The notes: a model not told the origin generated them from the letters alone. Counted from the first letter of the stretch, positions 1 to 11,881 are shown. The stretch is 64,000 nucleotides of DNA from Isoetes taiwanensis (GCA_021234155.1 JAJEKV010000005.1:126001-190000); one strand, 5' to 3'. Numbers and translations: made by a program.

Positions 1-116
1 CACATAACTCTGCAAACTTTCCCGGTAAGAGCTTAATATAATTTAATTCATCACTTACTCTTTGTGCAAACCAGTCTGAATGCCGTTAAGAATCCCTTTT
101 TTAAGTTATCCCTTTT

Positions 117-431
117 TTAAGCAGCCCTATACCATTCCACGGCACCATCTTGTAAGGTAGCCGGAAAGAGTCTTAGCCTCTCAGCATTCCCATCCTCCTG
201 ATTTGCCTCACTTATAGTTAAAAAGGCATGCACATGGGAGTCTGCATCCACACTTCCTAAGGTAAAAAATACAGGATATTTCATTTTTGAAGTCTTTTGT
301 GCAATTGGAAAGAGTGTGTTAGTATTAGAAATTCCCAAGGTACTCTCTTCCTCACTACTATCCCCAGAACCTGAAGGAATTGTGCTGCTACTACTAAATC
401 CTACCTCTACTAACAATCTTTCTTCTTCCAA
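117..431 (-). pseudogene. LTR-retrotransposon Gag fragment
   Basis: A 104-residue reading frame whose last 40 residues match the start of the plant retrotransposon Gag domain: a run ending LRLFPATLQDGAVEWY corresponds to the usual LFP-x-L-x-x-x-A-x-x-W-[FY] motif of Ty3/gypsy Gag. The first 50 residues are Ser/Glu-rich and unstructured. The frame ends just after the motif, so the rest of Gag and all of Pol are missing or lie outside the window. Upstream on the same strand is a primer-binding-like site near 1358-1377, which fits an LTR element read right to left. The family assignment rests on one short motif. Gypsy origin is likely but not certain. Confidence 0.6.
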
Positions 432-1357
432 AACTTGCTCAACTAATTCCTTTCATTTTTTCTCTCTAAGCTGTAGTCTAACAATACATTTGGTCTCTTG
501 TCTAGCTATACTCTTCTTCCTCCTTTCTTCATCAAGACCCCAATTCATTCATCAACAACGATAGCTCTAATTAATTTCTCGGAATCCCCCCCAAAACATG
601 TTAACTTGGTCAACGCAACCAAAGCAAACTAAAGACCAAGAGCTAACGACAAGAACCAAAGCAAATCTCAAGGTATATGAGACAGGCTAAACCTCACTCT
701 ACTGGCATCATACATCACCAACATAATCATACCATCATAATTTCTTGCACCAATTCATATCATAAACTTAACTTCATTTAAGATTAGAGAAATTGAGATA
801 AAGTTCAACAGAATCACATAATCATACTCAAAATATCATACTTCAACATAATAATATTCAACTGATCAAGAAAGATACTCACAACTTCAAGAACTTTGTC
901 CAGATGTCATCTTCCAAAATTGGGTCTCCCTTCTACATGAATTTTGGCTATCTTATACAAAATTGCACTTGATCCTAGCCACCAAATCTGGGCAAATCTC
1001 AACCTTAGATCCAAATTCCAACTACAAATGTAGGCCAACTCAACATCAAATGTAGGCCATCTAAACTCCTAGCAACTACCATGCTCCTCCAAATTCATGA
1101 CAGATCATTAACTTATCAACCATTGAAAATATTTTTTAAGGACTTTAATACTCCTTCAAGTCCATAGGTTCCACTTTAATACATCATAAATGCTTCCTCC
1201 ACAATATTTGCACATTTTTTACAATTTCTCCACATTACACCTGTATAATTCTTCATTTATGCATGCATTTCATAAATTTAAGCTCATTATGAAAAAGTGG
1301 TCAAGCTAAAACACACAATAGCCATTCAACTCCCATTCTTGGTTGGAGTGGAACAAA
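432..1357 (-). other. untranslated stretch between primer site and Gag
   Basis: No convincing gene. It lies between the primer-binding-like site and the Gag fragment and could be the leader of the same minus-strand LTR element. It is AT-rich with many short stops on both strands. Confidence 0.3.
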
Positions 1358-1377
1358 GCTCTCGGTTGATACCATGA
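1358..1377 (-). other. tRNA primer-binding-like site
   Basis: On the minus strand the sequence reads TCATGGTATCAACCGAGAGC, close to the plant initiator-Met primer site TGGTATCAGAGC but with an insertion. Position and orientation relative to the Gag fragment at 117-431 support a degraded LTR element. No LTR can be recognised to its right, where a LINE begins within 450 bases. Confidence 0.35.
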
Positions 1378-1789
1378 AGCTTTCAAATTCATTTTCGACA
1401 GAGCAATCTAGAGTTACAAAATTCGAGTCAGAATTTAGGGTAAAATACCGAAGCTATTCTACGGTGAAGTTCCCTTTGGCATAGATCAAAGCTATTCTAA
1501 AGCAGATCGAAGTTCCCTTGGCGGGGGCTTCTATCTTCACACAAATTTTGTTGGAGAAAACACCTGGGCGGGAGGAGAGGAGCAATGGTCATAATTACTT
1601 CTGTGTAATCTGACACCCAAACCAAGAGTCACGGTATTACCGAACCTATGTGCAACTGACACCTGGAATGGAATGTCGTTTAGAGGCTCGGTCAAAAAAT
1701 TATGTACAAGCTCAGGTACATTTCTCCAAGGACAGTCCTGCCTCAAATCTTCGAGTGCAACCAAGGAAAAAATATTCAGTTTGAGCTAG

Positions 1790-3240
1790 ATGAAGATTGT
1801 AACATGGAATATGAGAGGAATTAGATGCCCCCTTAAAAGGAAGAGAGCCTTAATTGCAATTAGAGAAATGAAAACAGATATCGTTTTGCTACAGGAGCAC
1901 CTTTCAAAATTTGAAGCTAGTAATTTGGGGAAATGGATTAACCCAGCTGGAGATTCCATTTGGACTGTGGCAGATGGAACTAAGGGTGGAGTATGTACAG
2001 CTTGGGTTGGAATTCCTTGCCATGATAAATACATTCACCCCTCTGGCAGATGGACTGTAGCAATTCTTGGTATAGATAACAAGAAAGTTAGCATCTTAAA
2101 TATCTATGCTTCTACAAACCCTGGGAAGAGAGGTCACTGGACTGAAATTGCTAGCTGGATTCAGAACTCCAAGCTGGATAATATCTTAATGGCAGGGGAC
2201 TTCAATAATACCCCAACTTGGGATCAGAAATTGGGGAAGAAAATTAATATGTCAAGTAAGGAAAAGGAGTCTTGGGAGAAATTAATGACTTTGCTGCTAT
2301 ATTCCCCCCTCCTCCTCCAATACTTACTCCTGGAGCAACAAGGGGAAGAAAGAGCAGAGAGTATATTGTCTACTTGACAGATTCTATATGTGCAACAAGA
2401 CCTTGGACTCCTGGGATAAGGTTGTTGTCACTGGGGATGTTGGAAATTCAATATCAGACCATTACCCCCAGGTTTTGGTCAAAACTGAGCCTGCAAAAAA
2501 AGGTGGAGATAACATTCCTTTTAAGTTCAACACTGACCTACTTAAACTGAAAACATTCTGTGATGAATTTAAGGTGTTCTATGCATCACTTCCTGGTATA
2601 AGATCCACTGAATGTATGAAGGAATTCATTGAGAAAATGAAGAAGGTAAAGAAATGGATTAAGCAATGGGTTAAGGAGTGGTTTTTAAAAAAAAAAGACA
2701 GGAAAAGCTAAACATTTACTCAGCTATCAGGGAGGTAAGAAAGGATCTATTTGTGGATAAAGATAACACTCAACTCCAAGATAAAGAGGCTGAGCTGGAA
2801 TTGAAAATCAAACTCATTGAGGAGAATGAGGCCAAGAGTCTATCAGTTAGGAGCAGATGCAATTACATTAATTGTATGGATAAAGGTAGCTCAGCCTTTT
2901 TCTTTAGAAGAGCAAAAAATAGATTACTTAACAATGGCATAATCAGAGTTAAGGATACAGGAGGAATTTGGCTGGAAGACCCCAAGGATATTGTTGAATT
3001 CTTCCATGCTGAATACACTAAGCTTTTTGCAGATCAACCTGTCAGCTCTTCTAAAATTCAGAACTTTTTTGAATAGATTCCCAGGAATCATAAGGAAATT
3101 GAGGATAAAGAAATTTTAAGTATCCCCAAGGAGGAGGAAATTTTGGATACTCTGAAATCTATGGCTAAAGGGAAAAGTCCAGGTCCAGATGGTTTGCAGC
3201 CTAAATTCTATAGGGAGTTTTGGGAGATAATGAAACAGGA
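1790..3240 (+). pseudogene. LINE (L1-type) ORF2 relic: endonuclease and start of reverse transcriptase
   Basis: ORF2 of a non-LTR retrotransposon, whose protein nicks target DNA and reverse-transcribes its own RNA. It opens with MKIVTWNMRGI, the first motif of the apurinic-type endonuclease. Further motifs are DIVLLQEH, then NIYAS and LMAGDFNNTP (catalytic GDFN), then SDHYPQV near the endonuclease end. The frame moves from phase 2 to 1 to 0 and back to 2 between 2270 and 2700, and there is a stop at 3074-3076. After it the same phase resumes with GKSPGPDGLQPKFY, the first reverse-transcriptase block. Similarity stops at about 3240, so most of the RT is missing. The copy is dead. The start codon at 1790 begins the conserved motif, with no ORF1 visible upstream. 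Confidence 0.92.
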
Positions 3241-3970
3241 TTCAACTCCCCATTGGCCACGAGCTTTTTGACGTGGCATCGAATTTTGGCCCTTAATTGA
3301 TCTCATATATTCTCTAATGGCAAACCCTCTCTATTTAATTAGCTTTGAAATGCATCGAGAAGTATGCGAGTGGTGTAAAGGAATGTGATGTATATAGGAT
3401 GGATTAATAGCTTCATTTAGGAAGCCTAACATGATTTTGAACCAATGATGTAGTCCTTCTTTTGTAACAATGATCTAAAATATAGTCGACAACATTTAAT
3501 TATAAATGCTTAGATCTAGCAATCACATAACATGCTTGCATGTTTATTAGATTTAAGATAGCAGCCATAGGAATACAGTCGTAATGAAACTGTTTCTGCC
3601 AACAAAGATTTGGAAGACGATAATAACACCATATGCAAACCCGAACATGTCATACCGACGAGCAACCAAGAAATAAGGCTATTAATTGCTGAAGGGGAAA
3701 GGAAAATAAGGCAATAGATCGAGACTTCGTAAGATACGAGGGGAGAAATACTAGATCACCAACAAGATCCATAAGAACCATGTCATTACGATCATGTTCT
3801 TAGGCATCACACTTAAGAACAAACTCTTGCTACAAACTGAGGGCATAGCTCCCATTTGAGAACAAGAAAAAAAATAGATCCCTTAGTTCTTCTCCATCTT
3901 ACAACAGTACAACCAACAACACCACGAGCAAGATACGGAAGCAAAAAAGTAGCAAGATATCATAGCAGCC
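3241..3970. other. no gene seen
   Basis: AT-rich sequence following the abrupt end of the LINE. The first 80 bases contain GACGTGGCA and resemble the inner part of the fold-back element at 6655-6774, too weakly to call. Confidence 0.3.
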
Positions 3971-4214
3971 TTATAGAAGAGCACAAAGCTCCACATCTTT
4001 GAAAGGGTAGAGAGACTTGGAACCATCATGGTTGAAGCATAAACCGACCAGATATAACAATTTTGCATTGTCAACCAGCTTGATTCCATCAACAGCAAAA
4101 GAGTAGTCGTCGGTAGGCTGACAGACGAAGCACATACGTCATGGAGCAAATTTGTGGAGATGGGAACAATGAAAGAAGGCACAATCAAATGGAAGAAATT
4201 GCTTGAAACGTTCA
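3971..4214 (-). pseudogene. unrecognised coding remnant
   Basis: One minus-strand frame reads coherently for about 80 codons, with protein-like stretches CFVCQPTDDYSFAVDGIKL and CFNHDGSKSLYPFKDVELC, and is broken by a TGA at 4139-4141. A longer open frame overlaps in another phase (3883-4215) but has a low-complexity Ser/Leu-rich product. I prefer the first because its composition looks protein-like. No family is recognised. It could be a transposon or a captured host fragment. Confidence 0.3.
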
Positions 4215-4650
4215 AAAAATATTAAATATCAAATGACTTCATGAGGAGCAAAGAAAATCCTTAGCAAATCTAATACAAGGTAATAAGTTCGTGTCCAAAT
4301 ATGTGTGCATTTACATGGACCTTAGGCTTTGCAGTGATGTACTCCCAAAGTCAGAAGCAGTCGAAGGATACACTGACATGAGGATTGGAATGAAGATGAG
4401 CCAATAAGCAACGCCACCATTGATTCAGGTAAAGTAAACGATCAACCCACTGTCTTAATTGTAGTAACAAGAATAGGAAGGCAAGAAGTCACAATCCTCA
4501 TGCATTTTCCCTCGAATTTAGGAGAGAACCAAAGTTGTGCCCTTCAAAAAGGCAACCCTCGAATGTATTAATACCTCATCAAGCTAGAGAAAACCAAATC
4601 CTACATTATGTTGTTGTTCGTAAAAGGAAACAGTGCCCCTCTTCCACCCA

Positions 4651-4880
4651 CTCCCCTTCAATGGCCCATTTTTGCCCTTTAGTGGCCCACTTTTTACCCT
4701 TTAATAGCCCACCTTTGCCCTACAATAGCCCACCTTAAGAAGTACTAAAAATTAATTAAACTAAATGCATGGTGGGCACTTGTGGGCCAATGAAGGTCAA
4801 GTGTGAGCATTTGGTGGTCTATTGAAGGTCTTTTAATGGTCCATTGAAGGGCATTTGTTGGTCTATTGGGGTCAAAATAA
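4651..4880. repeat. degenerate GGCCCA/TGGGCC short repeats, partly inverted
   Basis: Between 4661 and 4735 a 20-25 base unit (GGCCCA-CTTTTTGCCCTTTA) repeats about four times. From 4770 to 4875 related sequence occurs in the opposite sense (GTGGGCC, GGTCCATTGAAGGGCA). This gives a loose inverted arrangement with a short spacer. Confidence 0.5.
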
Positions 4881-4899
4881 GGATAGAAATTGAACCTTC

Positions 4900-6420
4900 A
4901 TAGCGAGCTTAAGATTTAACGAAACAACTCGTGTTTAGTACCAATTGAAAGCTAAACCTTTATTATGTTATATCAAATAGGTGATTAAAAATAAATAAAC
5001 CCATCATAATATAATTTTTACCCTTAAGTGGGCGCTTCATGGGCACCCTCCCCTAACTTTCGGTATAACTTTTTGTCTTTTTGCAGAACCCGTCAATATG
5101 GCAAGTGTCACTTGGCCGAAGCCTGGATGGCAACCTGGGATTCTTTTAGATGGTAGACTAAAACTCTTATACGGATGATTTTTCCATGGATACTATGAAT
5201 TTCAGTGATCACCTCCTTTGAGCTCATCACCTTATAATTTGAACTTGAAGTGCATCCATACAAGTTAAAACATTCAATAATATATTAGAGCATGACACAT
5301 AGGAAAAAATTCTGGAATTTTTTACGTGCATGACAAGCACTGGGAAGTTGACATGTCGAATCTTTTCAATGTCATGCCGATAAGGAAAGTCCTTTGTTAA
5401 TGGCAATAATAACTATATTATTGACATGTCCCTTCACAAAAATTGATGTACATCTACGTTTACAGTTTTGCATTTACATCCCATCTGGATTTGCAGTCCT
5501 CAAGGACACTTTTTGTTGCAAGACAGCACAGTTATTTGCATGCCTATAGTGATATGTCTAAGACTGATACATGACACAGCTAGACATAGGTTCTCACATG
5601 TATAAATTATTAGCTTTAATAATCTATCAATATATTTTATCTGTTCATGACATAATATTGCCAGTTTCTATCTCTGTTGTGCTTTTGTGTAGAGCTGAAT
5701 CCATTATAGAGTGTGGCAAATGGATTTCCAGGAAGAAATATTCCAAATTTTGAACTTTACAGCAACGAAAATTAAATGTTGCTGATTCCATGCATGTAAG
5801 CGTTACCTTAGCTTAAATCAGTATGTGAGTTGGCAATACATCACTAACAATGCAGACTAAACTATCCAAATATTCTAGAAATTCTATGCCTGATGATAGT
5901 AAGGCCATTTAATTCAAACATTTAACCAGCAAAAACTAGTTGCTAAAAATTGGATTATTCCAATCAGCTTATAGACATTCCCTCATATGGATGGTAGTTG
6001 AGGAATCTTTTCCTCTTTCCATAACACATCATATCCAAATCCAACAAATATGGGTAAATCTCCAATTAAAGGAAGTTGCTTATTAGAGCAGGTGCTTGTG
6101 AACAGTGATTCAGAGCTGACTTTCCAGAAGCTCGTATTTCATATGCTATAAACAATGCTAGTATGCTATTAACGGCCACTACTGCACAGTTACTTGGATT
6201 TAAATTGTGGGCAGAAAGAAGGCGGATTCCTCCTTCAAATTGCTTCCTTAATCTTTTTGCATGATGGGGCCAAATCTACAAAAACAAAGGGGTTTATACT
6301 CTGTGCCTGCAAGAAATAGAACTCAATTCTGTTCCAGAAAATGCTGGATGATGAGGCCAATTTTACAGAAGCAAAGAGATGGGCCAATTCTGCCTGCAGC
6401 TATTTCTTATGCTCTTACGG
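4900..6420. other. no gene seen
   Basis: AT-rich sequence with only short chance reading frames on both strands. No recognised repeat or RNA gene. Confidence 0.3.
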
Positions 6421-6430
6421 AGAATGCATG

Positions 6431-6556
6431 AGGCTGAACACCACAGGGTTCATAATACATTTAGCTCAAACAAGGCTGAATAGCACAAGGTTCATGGTAC
6501 ATTAAGCTCAGACATTAGGTGAATACCCAGGGTTCATGATACATTAAGCTCAAACA
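6431..6556 (+). repeat. three tandem copies of a 42-bp unit
   Basis: Units start at about 6431, 6473 and 6515, each containing GGTTCATGRTACATTAAGCTC. They differ by about 15-20%. Confidence 0.75.
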
Positions 6557-6654
6557 AAGCTAGGGAATAAAAATGAATGTGGAAGAACCTTTGTCAATAG
6601 AAAGAAGAAAGGATCACAAGATCTCAGAATTCCACAGCACCTCCTTCCAATTCG

Positions 6655-6774
6655 TGGGACACCTTCGTTTTACAGCCCCCCACCTGACGTGGCACGTATC
6701 CAGACCATAGAATCTGCAAATCAAGGGCTGATGTAATGCCACGTCAGAGGGGGGGCTGCAAAACGAAGACTACC
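6655..6774. mobile_element. 120-bp fold-back MITE with 8-bp target duplication (hAT-like)
   Basis: The two ends are inverted repeats: left TTCGTTTTACAGCCCCCC and right, reversed, TTCGTTTTGCAGCCCCCC, followed on both arms by TGACGTGGCA. The element is bordered on each side by CCAATTCG (6647-6654 and 6775-6782), an 8-bp direct repeat as expected for hAT-type transposition. No coding capacity. The extreme terminal bases match only partly. Confidence 0.75.
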
Positions 6775-6831
6775 CCAATTCGTTTGCCTCTGAAATGGTG
6801 ACACTGGTTAGAACAATCTTATGTATATGCT

Positions 6832-6960
6832 AAGAAGAAGCAATTTTTACCTCATGCCACTGCCATAGGAGGCTATATGCAAGGTGTTCTGCTATTGAGA
6901 AGAAGAAGCAATTTTCACCTCATGCCACTGCCATACGCGGCTATGCGCAAAGATGTTCTG
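6832..6960 (+). repeat. tandem duplication of about 60-68 bp
   Basis: The segment starting AAGAAGAAGCAATTTTTACC recurs from about 6900 with a few substitutions. Both copies run through CTCATGCCACTGCCATA to TGTTCTG. Confidence 0.75.
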
Positions 6961-7456
6961 CACAACAAAAATCGTTATTCATCACTCAGCGGCAAAAATC
7001 GTCAGTGCCTTTACCGTTAGGGATGGCCATGTCTTTCCTTGCTTTTGCGCGACCAAAATTCCTTCCTCTTTAGGGTTTGTAAATGAAAAAGTTAGATGCT
7101 ATAACGTTAGCGCTGCTTGCATAATTGAGATAATTGATGGTTGGTATTGCATCACCTGTACATAATTGATGGTTGGTAGTGATATTCTCTTACCTGTATA
7201 TAATTCGCTCCGACACCAAGATATTTGAGATCTCTTACACGTACGAAAGTTGTACTCGCCAAGATTTTGTTCCACTTATGTCCTTCATAAAACAATGTTG
7301 GACCATTTGCCCCACTACTATTGGTTCCAAGGTGAACCTCTTCACATGGGCATTCTCCCTTTTCCTCTTTCTCTGATGATTCTCTTTTTCCTCTTTCCTT
7401 GCTGATTCTCTAGTTCTAATTTGTTGTCAATTACCTCTCTTTAGTGTGCATGACAC

Positions 7457-7463
7457 TATAAAA
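7457..7463 (+). promoter_or_regulatory. TATA box
   Basis: CACTATAAAAAG lies about 120 bases before the ATG of the 7581 frame, a normal distance for a plant TATA box with a short 5' leader. The leader contains no earlier ATG in a long frame. Confidence 0.45.
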
Positions 7464-7580
7464 AGAGTTGTAGAATACCTACACTATTGCATCACACAGT
7501 CTTCTACCATCTTTCCTTTGCTAACTGCAAAGTGAACCTTTTCTTAGGCCAATCTAGCATCTTATCAAAGAGTTGAGGAA

Positions 7581-7997
7581 ATGTGGTCTAATAACCAGGC
7601 TTTATGTGAGAAGGGAAAGTGCCCAACTCAAGAAAATGACCAAGTCAAAATGAAAAGCCTCCAGTGCATTTTGGAATCCCATGGTTGGAGTACCGAGGAG
7701 AAAATCGAGAAAATAGACTTCAAATGCAATATCAAGGTCAACAGTTTGAAGGGACCCTCCCAAAGAAGTTTGGAGAGCTTCATAGTTCTTGAGCTATTGC
7801 AAAATGAAAGAGAGGTGGAATTATCAAGTCATGCTCTAGAGTCTAGGGAAATATCATACACTTATAACGATGATGTTGTTCATAATAAATCGTATCAGGA
7901 TTCAACGTTATGTGAGTACTTAAAAACTATAGCATGTGCACTTAGAAAGGGGGGCTGGAAAGAAGAGGAAGTCCAAGAGATGATCCCAATAACATGA
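7581..7997 (+). CDS. orphan 138-residue protein, function unknown
   Basis: An uninterrupted frame from ATG to TGA with a TATA-like box 120 bases upstream. The product is hydrophilic with mixed charge. Its middle is helical-looking (RSLESFIVLELLQNEREVE) and its end is rich in Lys and Glu (LRKGGWKEEEVQEM). There is a possible internal echo: GWSTEEKIEKI near residue 35 and GWKEEEVQEMI near the C-terminus, with Cys-x-Leu contexts before each. No signal peptide, membrane segment or known domain is seen. It could be a real small gene or one exon of a larger one. No neighbouring frame suggests a function. Confidence 0.4.
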   Translation: MWSNNQALCEKGKCPTQENDQVKMKSLQCILESHGWSTEEKIEKIDFKCNIKVNSLKGPSQRSLESFIVLELLQNEREVELSSHALESREISYTYNDDVVHNKSYQDSTLCEYLKTIACALRKGGWKEEEVQEMIPIT

Positions 7998-9032
7998 TAA
8001 ACAAAACCAACAAATGCCTAAAATTGTATAATTTGGGTGTTTATATGCTAGTTGAATCTGCAATCTATTACATCCCATCGTTACATTAGAAGAAACGTCA
8101 CTTGTCTACAATGTAAAAATTCATCTTATCTTATCTATTCCCATCCAATGACAATACGTGAAATCATAAGATCTACATGTTTTTTTTTTTTTTTCTGTTA
8201 GGTACATGGCGCTAAAATGAAAGGACTAAATTTTGAAAATGATAGTTAGACATACTTGTAATTATATTTAGACCACTATATTGTCATTGTTTATCTCTAA
8301 CTAATATGTCAAGAAAATGGGGGGGGAGGGGGGGGGATGATGAAAATAGAGACTAAAGATAGAATATATACAAAATTTTACCCGGGAAGGAGCCAAGAGC
8401 AGGTTTCTTGGAGGAAGTAGGTAGCTCAAGTAGGTTTGTCTTACTTGCACAAAACAAGGAAGTTCCCGTTTTTTGGGTTGCCCGTAGGAGGCAATCCTCT
8501 TGTTGGAGGGTGGAGTGACGTACAGAAGGCCTTGATTTATTTTAAGTATAATATGCCATAGAAAATTCTGTAGACGCGGTTGCGATTGCTTGGCCTTTTT
8601 TAGGGTTTTGTGAGACTCAGTGAAACTTAGATGGCCAAGATTCGTTTGGGATGTCTGACGGTACGGTAGAGATTGTTTGGGTCTTCTCTGGAAGATAGTG
8701 GAGCTGCAATCCCCTCCGACGATGACAGTGGCATGGGCGAGGGCGGCAGTGTGACTTGAATGAGCTCCTTTGTTTCCTTCATGTTGATCCATGGCAGCGG
8801 AAGCAGAAGCGGAAGTAGGGGAAGCGGAATCTGAAGCACAATTGCAGGTACATATCTCTGGCTCTTTTCAGGGAATATAATCCGATTTCGAGCTAGGCTT
8901 TGCTCATGTGAGGCTTTCTTGACGTTGGAAAAATGTGTCAAAGGCTTGGCTTCGCTATCATTTTTTGTGGCTTTGCCGTGCCTCGATCAACTGCCTGAAG
9001 AAAAAGCCGAACCCAGAGATTCAAGTGCTCAC
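7998..9032. other. mostly non-coding; possible first exon at 8791-8847
   Basis: A T-run (8179-8194) and a G-run (8319-8336) are present. An ATG at 8791 opens a 19-codon Ala/Glu repeat frame ending LQ before a GTACAT donor-like site. It may be a first exon of the COG3 relic downstream, but nothing ties it to that family. Confidence 0.25.
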
Positions 9033-10472
9033 AGCATACTGAAGATTGATAGGGTTTATAAGAACTACAGCTTTGAATCTGCAAGGGGATGGCAAGAACC
9101 TCCTAGATATTTAATGTAATCTAAACGTCTATTTGAGATATAAAGTTGTTGATTCGCCATCATATCTGCTTGGCATCTTTTATTTTCTATCATTGTACTT
9201 TTGTTTCGCTAATCTTTTTATTCTCTTGGAAGTCACAAATGTGTGGCTCCCTTAGGATCAGAAAATTTGCTTCTTCCTTGGTGAGCATCCTCCATGACAT
9301 CATTTTAGATGCAGGTTTCAGAATCTGTTGTAGAAAGCTTCCTCATTCATTGATCTTCTCAAGTAAGAAAGCACCGCTTTCCTATCCAATGCACTTTCTT
9401 AGATTTGCTGGCAGATGAATATAGTAAACCACTCACCTAAGTCCTGTATAATGTTCCATCACAAGCTGGCTCAACATCTTTACATCCTGGATCTATATTT
9501 TTTGGTAATATTAAGCTCCCTTCTTATGATATATGGTCTCATAACCTTAGAGGTCTTCGTTAGACATTAATAATTTCTTCATTTCTCTTCCTTCATATAT
9601 TTCTTTTGCTAGTCATATGCCTCTCTATCAGTTCTTTCACAGAGATAACTCAGTCAGGTTATCCTTGTCAAGCATTTTCCCAATTTTAGAACAGATCATA
9701 GCCAGGGAGAGGAAGGAATTAATCTGTGTATTTGGTTCAAATTTACATTAAAAATTTTGTAGTCTTTTGTATCTGTACTGCTCCCACATATTGTGGGCTT
9801 TCTTCAGCCTATTAAAATTTGACTATGGGCAGCTTGGAACCATTGGATGGAAGGAAGCATGGCAAAGTAGAAAATGTCTCTTTTCTTGATGTGTTTCTAT
9901 GACTTTTATGAAACGCATGTTTCTGAAAGAAGGTAAAACTGATTTGAAATATGATTAAATTTCAGGAAGACATGTTGCCTTCCCTGGTCATCCACCGGGT
10001 ATTGGACTTACTCAAACAGCTGCAAAGGTAAGCATTTCTTCTGAAGATTGCTTAGGATTGCAGATCATGGAGAAAGACAAACTAGTTGAATTTGCTGATG
10101 CTTTACGGAGCAAGCTGAACTATTTTGATGAACTTGAAAATGTAATATGGTGCGGTATGATTACCAATATTGCAGTTGGTCATAGAGGACTTAGTCTATT
10201 CAACCTTTCCAAAGTAGATGAAAGCTGCCATTGACATTATTACTGCTTATTGCAGATAAAGACACAATTTTATGCGCCAAATATGAGTGTCGCTAATATT
10301 CATTTCTTTCCCTTGCTAAAGCGCCTTGATGAGTGCTTTGCGTGAGTACCCAGCATTTATATCTGCTCTTTTCAGTTTGATGTTAACTACTGTTCTATGG
10401 TAAAGTTATGTAGGTAATAATCCTCAATGTGCTGACTCGGGCGTTTATCTCATCAAGTTCAAACCGTTGCAG
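9033..10472 (+). pseudogene. COG3: COG3 (Golgi tethering complex subunit) exon relics
   Basis: COG3 belongs to lobe A of the conserved oligomeric Golgi complex, which tethers retrograde vesicles. Four pieces in order resemble plant COG3. At 9033-9119 KNYSFESARGWQEP corresponds to the N-terminal KGYNFASTWEQ, then runs into a stop. At 9966-10141 LDLLKQLQ is followed, after a frameshift near 10027, by [19 protein letters not shown] and FDELEN. At 10256-10341 FYAPNMSV and PLLKRLDECFA appear. At 10406-10472 YVGNNPQCADSGVYLIKF appears. Donor and acceptor sites fit between the last three pieces (GTAATA, TGCAG, GTGAGT, AAAG). The segment after the N-terminus (about 80-100 residues in the Arabidopsis protein) and everything after residue 200 are absent, and the last donor is GC. 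This is a fragment with introns, so a DNA-level copy and not a processed pseudogene. Confidence 0.82.
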
Positions 10473-11340
10473 GCAAATGCTACGTTATTCTGCACTACTC
10501 ATATAAAGGAAAGGAATCTGCATGGGATGGTGAAAATTTAAATGAATTGATAAACTTAATTACAACTTTAAGCACCAAATTCTGATAATTGTACAAAAAA
10601 GAATATGGATGCTGAACATTGTGAATATGTCATTATGGAGTGGTTACAACTTACAAGCGACTCATCCCTTGTCAAGGCAGTGAGCCATATTTTGTCGTAC
10701 GCCACAATTCGGGCTATATTGTTCTACACAGTCAAATGAAGGGATCAAGATAAAAAACAAGTTTGGCATCCACTGAATTCTTCATGAAATAGAACGTTGA
10801 TATGAAATTCAAGTTGTTGACGTGCATCAATGGCTCCTCTAAAGGGCAACCCATTGATGCGTTAGCATCTTGTTTATCCTTCAACTAGGTTTCCCTTGCT
10901 TAAACAAGAAAGTTCCCTTTCTGATCCTTCAACTAGGTTTTCCTTACTTGAACAAGAAAGTTCCCTTTAATTGAGTGTACATTTATATAGGGTATTTTTT
11001 CATGGGCACTTTGGTCCCTTTTCAACAATTGAAAAGTATAATACAATTTCAATCAAGAGTTTTTCCTAAGAGGCCTCGCAATTCAAACAACATCAAGTGG
11101 CTGAAGAGAAATGACCTTCTTTTATTGAATATCCACAAAAATACAATAAAAAGATGCAAAATCTTTGGATTAGATTCAAGAAGTAAAGATAGACATTCTA
11201 GAATGGGGCTCGCATGAAACCAACAAACCGCCCGCCGTAGGCTTGTCATTCATCACAGCAGCAGTATACAATGTTTCGAAGAATAGAGAGGGGTAGCCGA
11301 CCATAGGAACAATATCGGACTACCCCGTAAAAAGAAATGT
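10473..11340. other. no gene; 48-bp tandem duplication inside
   Basis: No coding sequence seen. At 10878-10970 a 48-bp unit beginning CCTTCAACTAGGTTT occurs twice in tandem. At 11190-11235 a stretch matching the upstream flank of the family H copy at 13.6 kb (ATTCTAGAATGGGGCTCGC) lies on its own. Confidence 0.5.
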
Positions 11341-11348
11341 GCACAGGC

Positions 11349-11781
11349 AATATAGATAGATAGATAGATAGATAGATAGAAGGGTAATGGCGACAACTTC
11401 TCATCGGGATAAAAAAACCCCGCCCTTTCGGGTTTTCTAGGAAAACCCTAATGAGAAATGGTCGCCAACAACCTTGAATGTGTTGCCTGGAAAACCGAAG
11501 GAGATGAGTTGATGGCGAACACAAAATATAGCAGGACCCCAGAAGACGGCGGAAGCCTGCAAGCACACAAAAAACCCCTAAAACACCCGTGAATGGTTAG
11601 AGAAAAGCAAGCTCATGCCCCCACGCAGCAGGGCGGGAAGGGAGGGAAGCAACGAGAATAGAAGAAGAGCTGCTGTGAGAAGACGCCGATAACCAGTCCG
11701 AAAGAGGAAATAGCCTTATATAGTAGCTCGTCCCTTCCCAGAATGGCGATCTGATGGCTCGGATCGATGCTATTCTGGGAA
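11349..11781 (-). mobile_element. family H retroelement copy (GATA-tailed)
   Basis: Non-coding retroelement read on minus. Near its 5' side is a palindrome: arms TTCCCAGAAT 11735-11744 and 11772-11781, inner stem CGATCTGA/TCGGATCG. On the sense strand this is followed by GACGAGC and TATATAAGG, a promoter-like order. Its 3' block contains the hairpin GGGTTTTC/GAAAACCC (plus coordinates 11430-11448) inside an outer stem TTCTCAT/ATGAGAA (11398-11404 with 11451-11457). It ends in a (GATA)n tract at 11353-11380, as retroposons often end in simple repeats. Related sequence (GTGAATGGTTAGAGAAAA) also occurs at 11890, so copies are nested here. Confidence 0.65.
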
Positions 11782-11881
11782 AGGACTCGCAAGAGACACA
11801 AAACCGGCCGACTACCAGAGAACTTCCTCAACTATAAGCCGATGGCGTAAAACCTACAAGCAACACAAAGAACTCGAAAAA

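Noticed and set aside
3240-3330. Second copy of the 6.65 kb MITE
   Set aside because: Only GACGTGGCA and a few neighbouring words match. There are no inverted ends or target duplication.
9966-10141. A 36-base intron between the two halves of this COG3 exon
   Set aside because: Too short for a plant intron. A single frameshift near 10027 explains the phase change.
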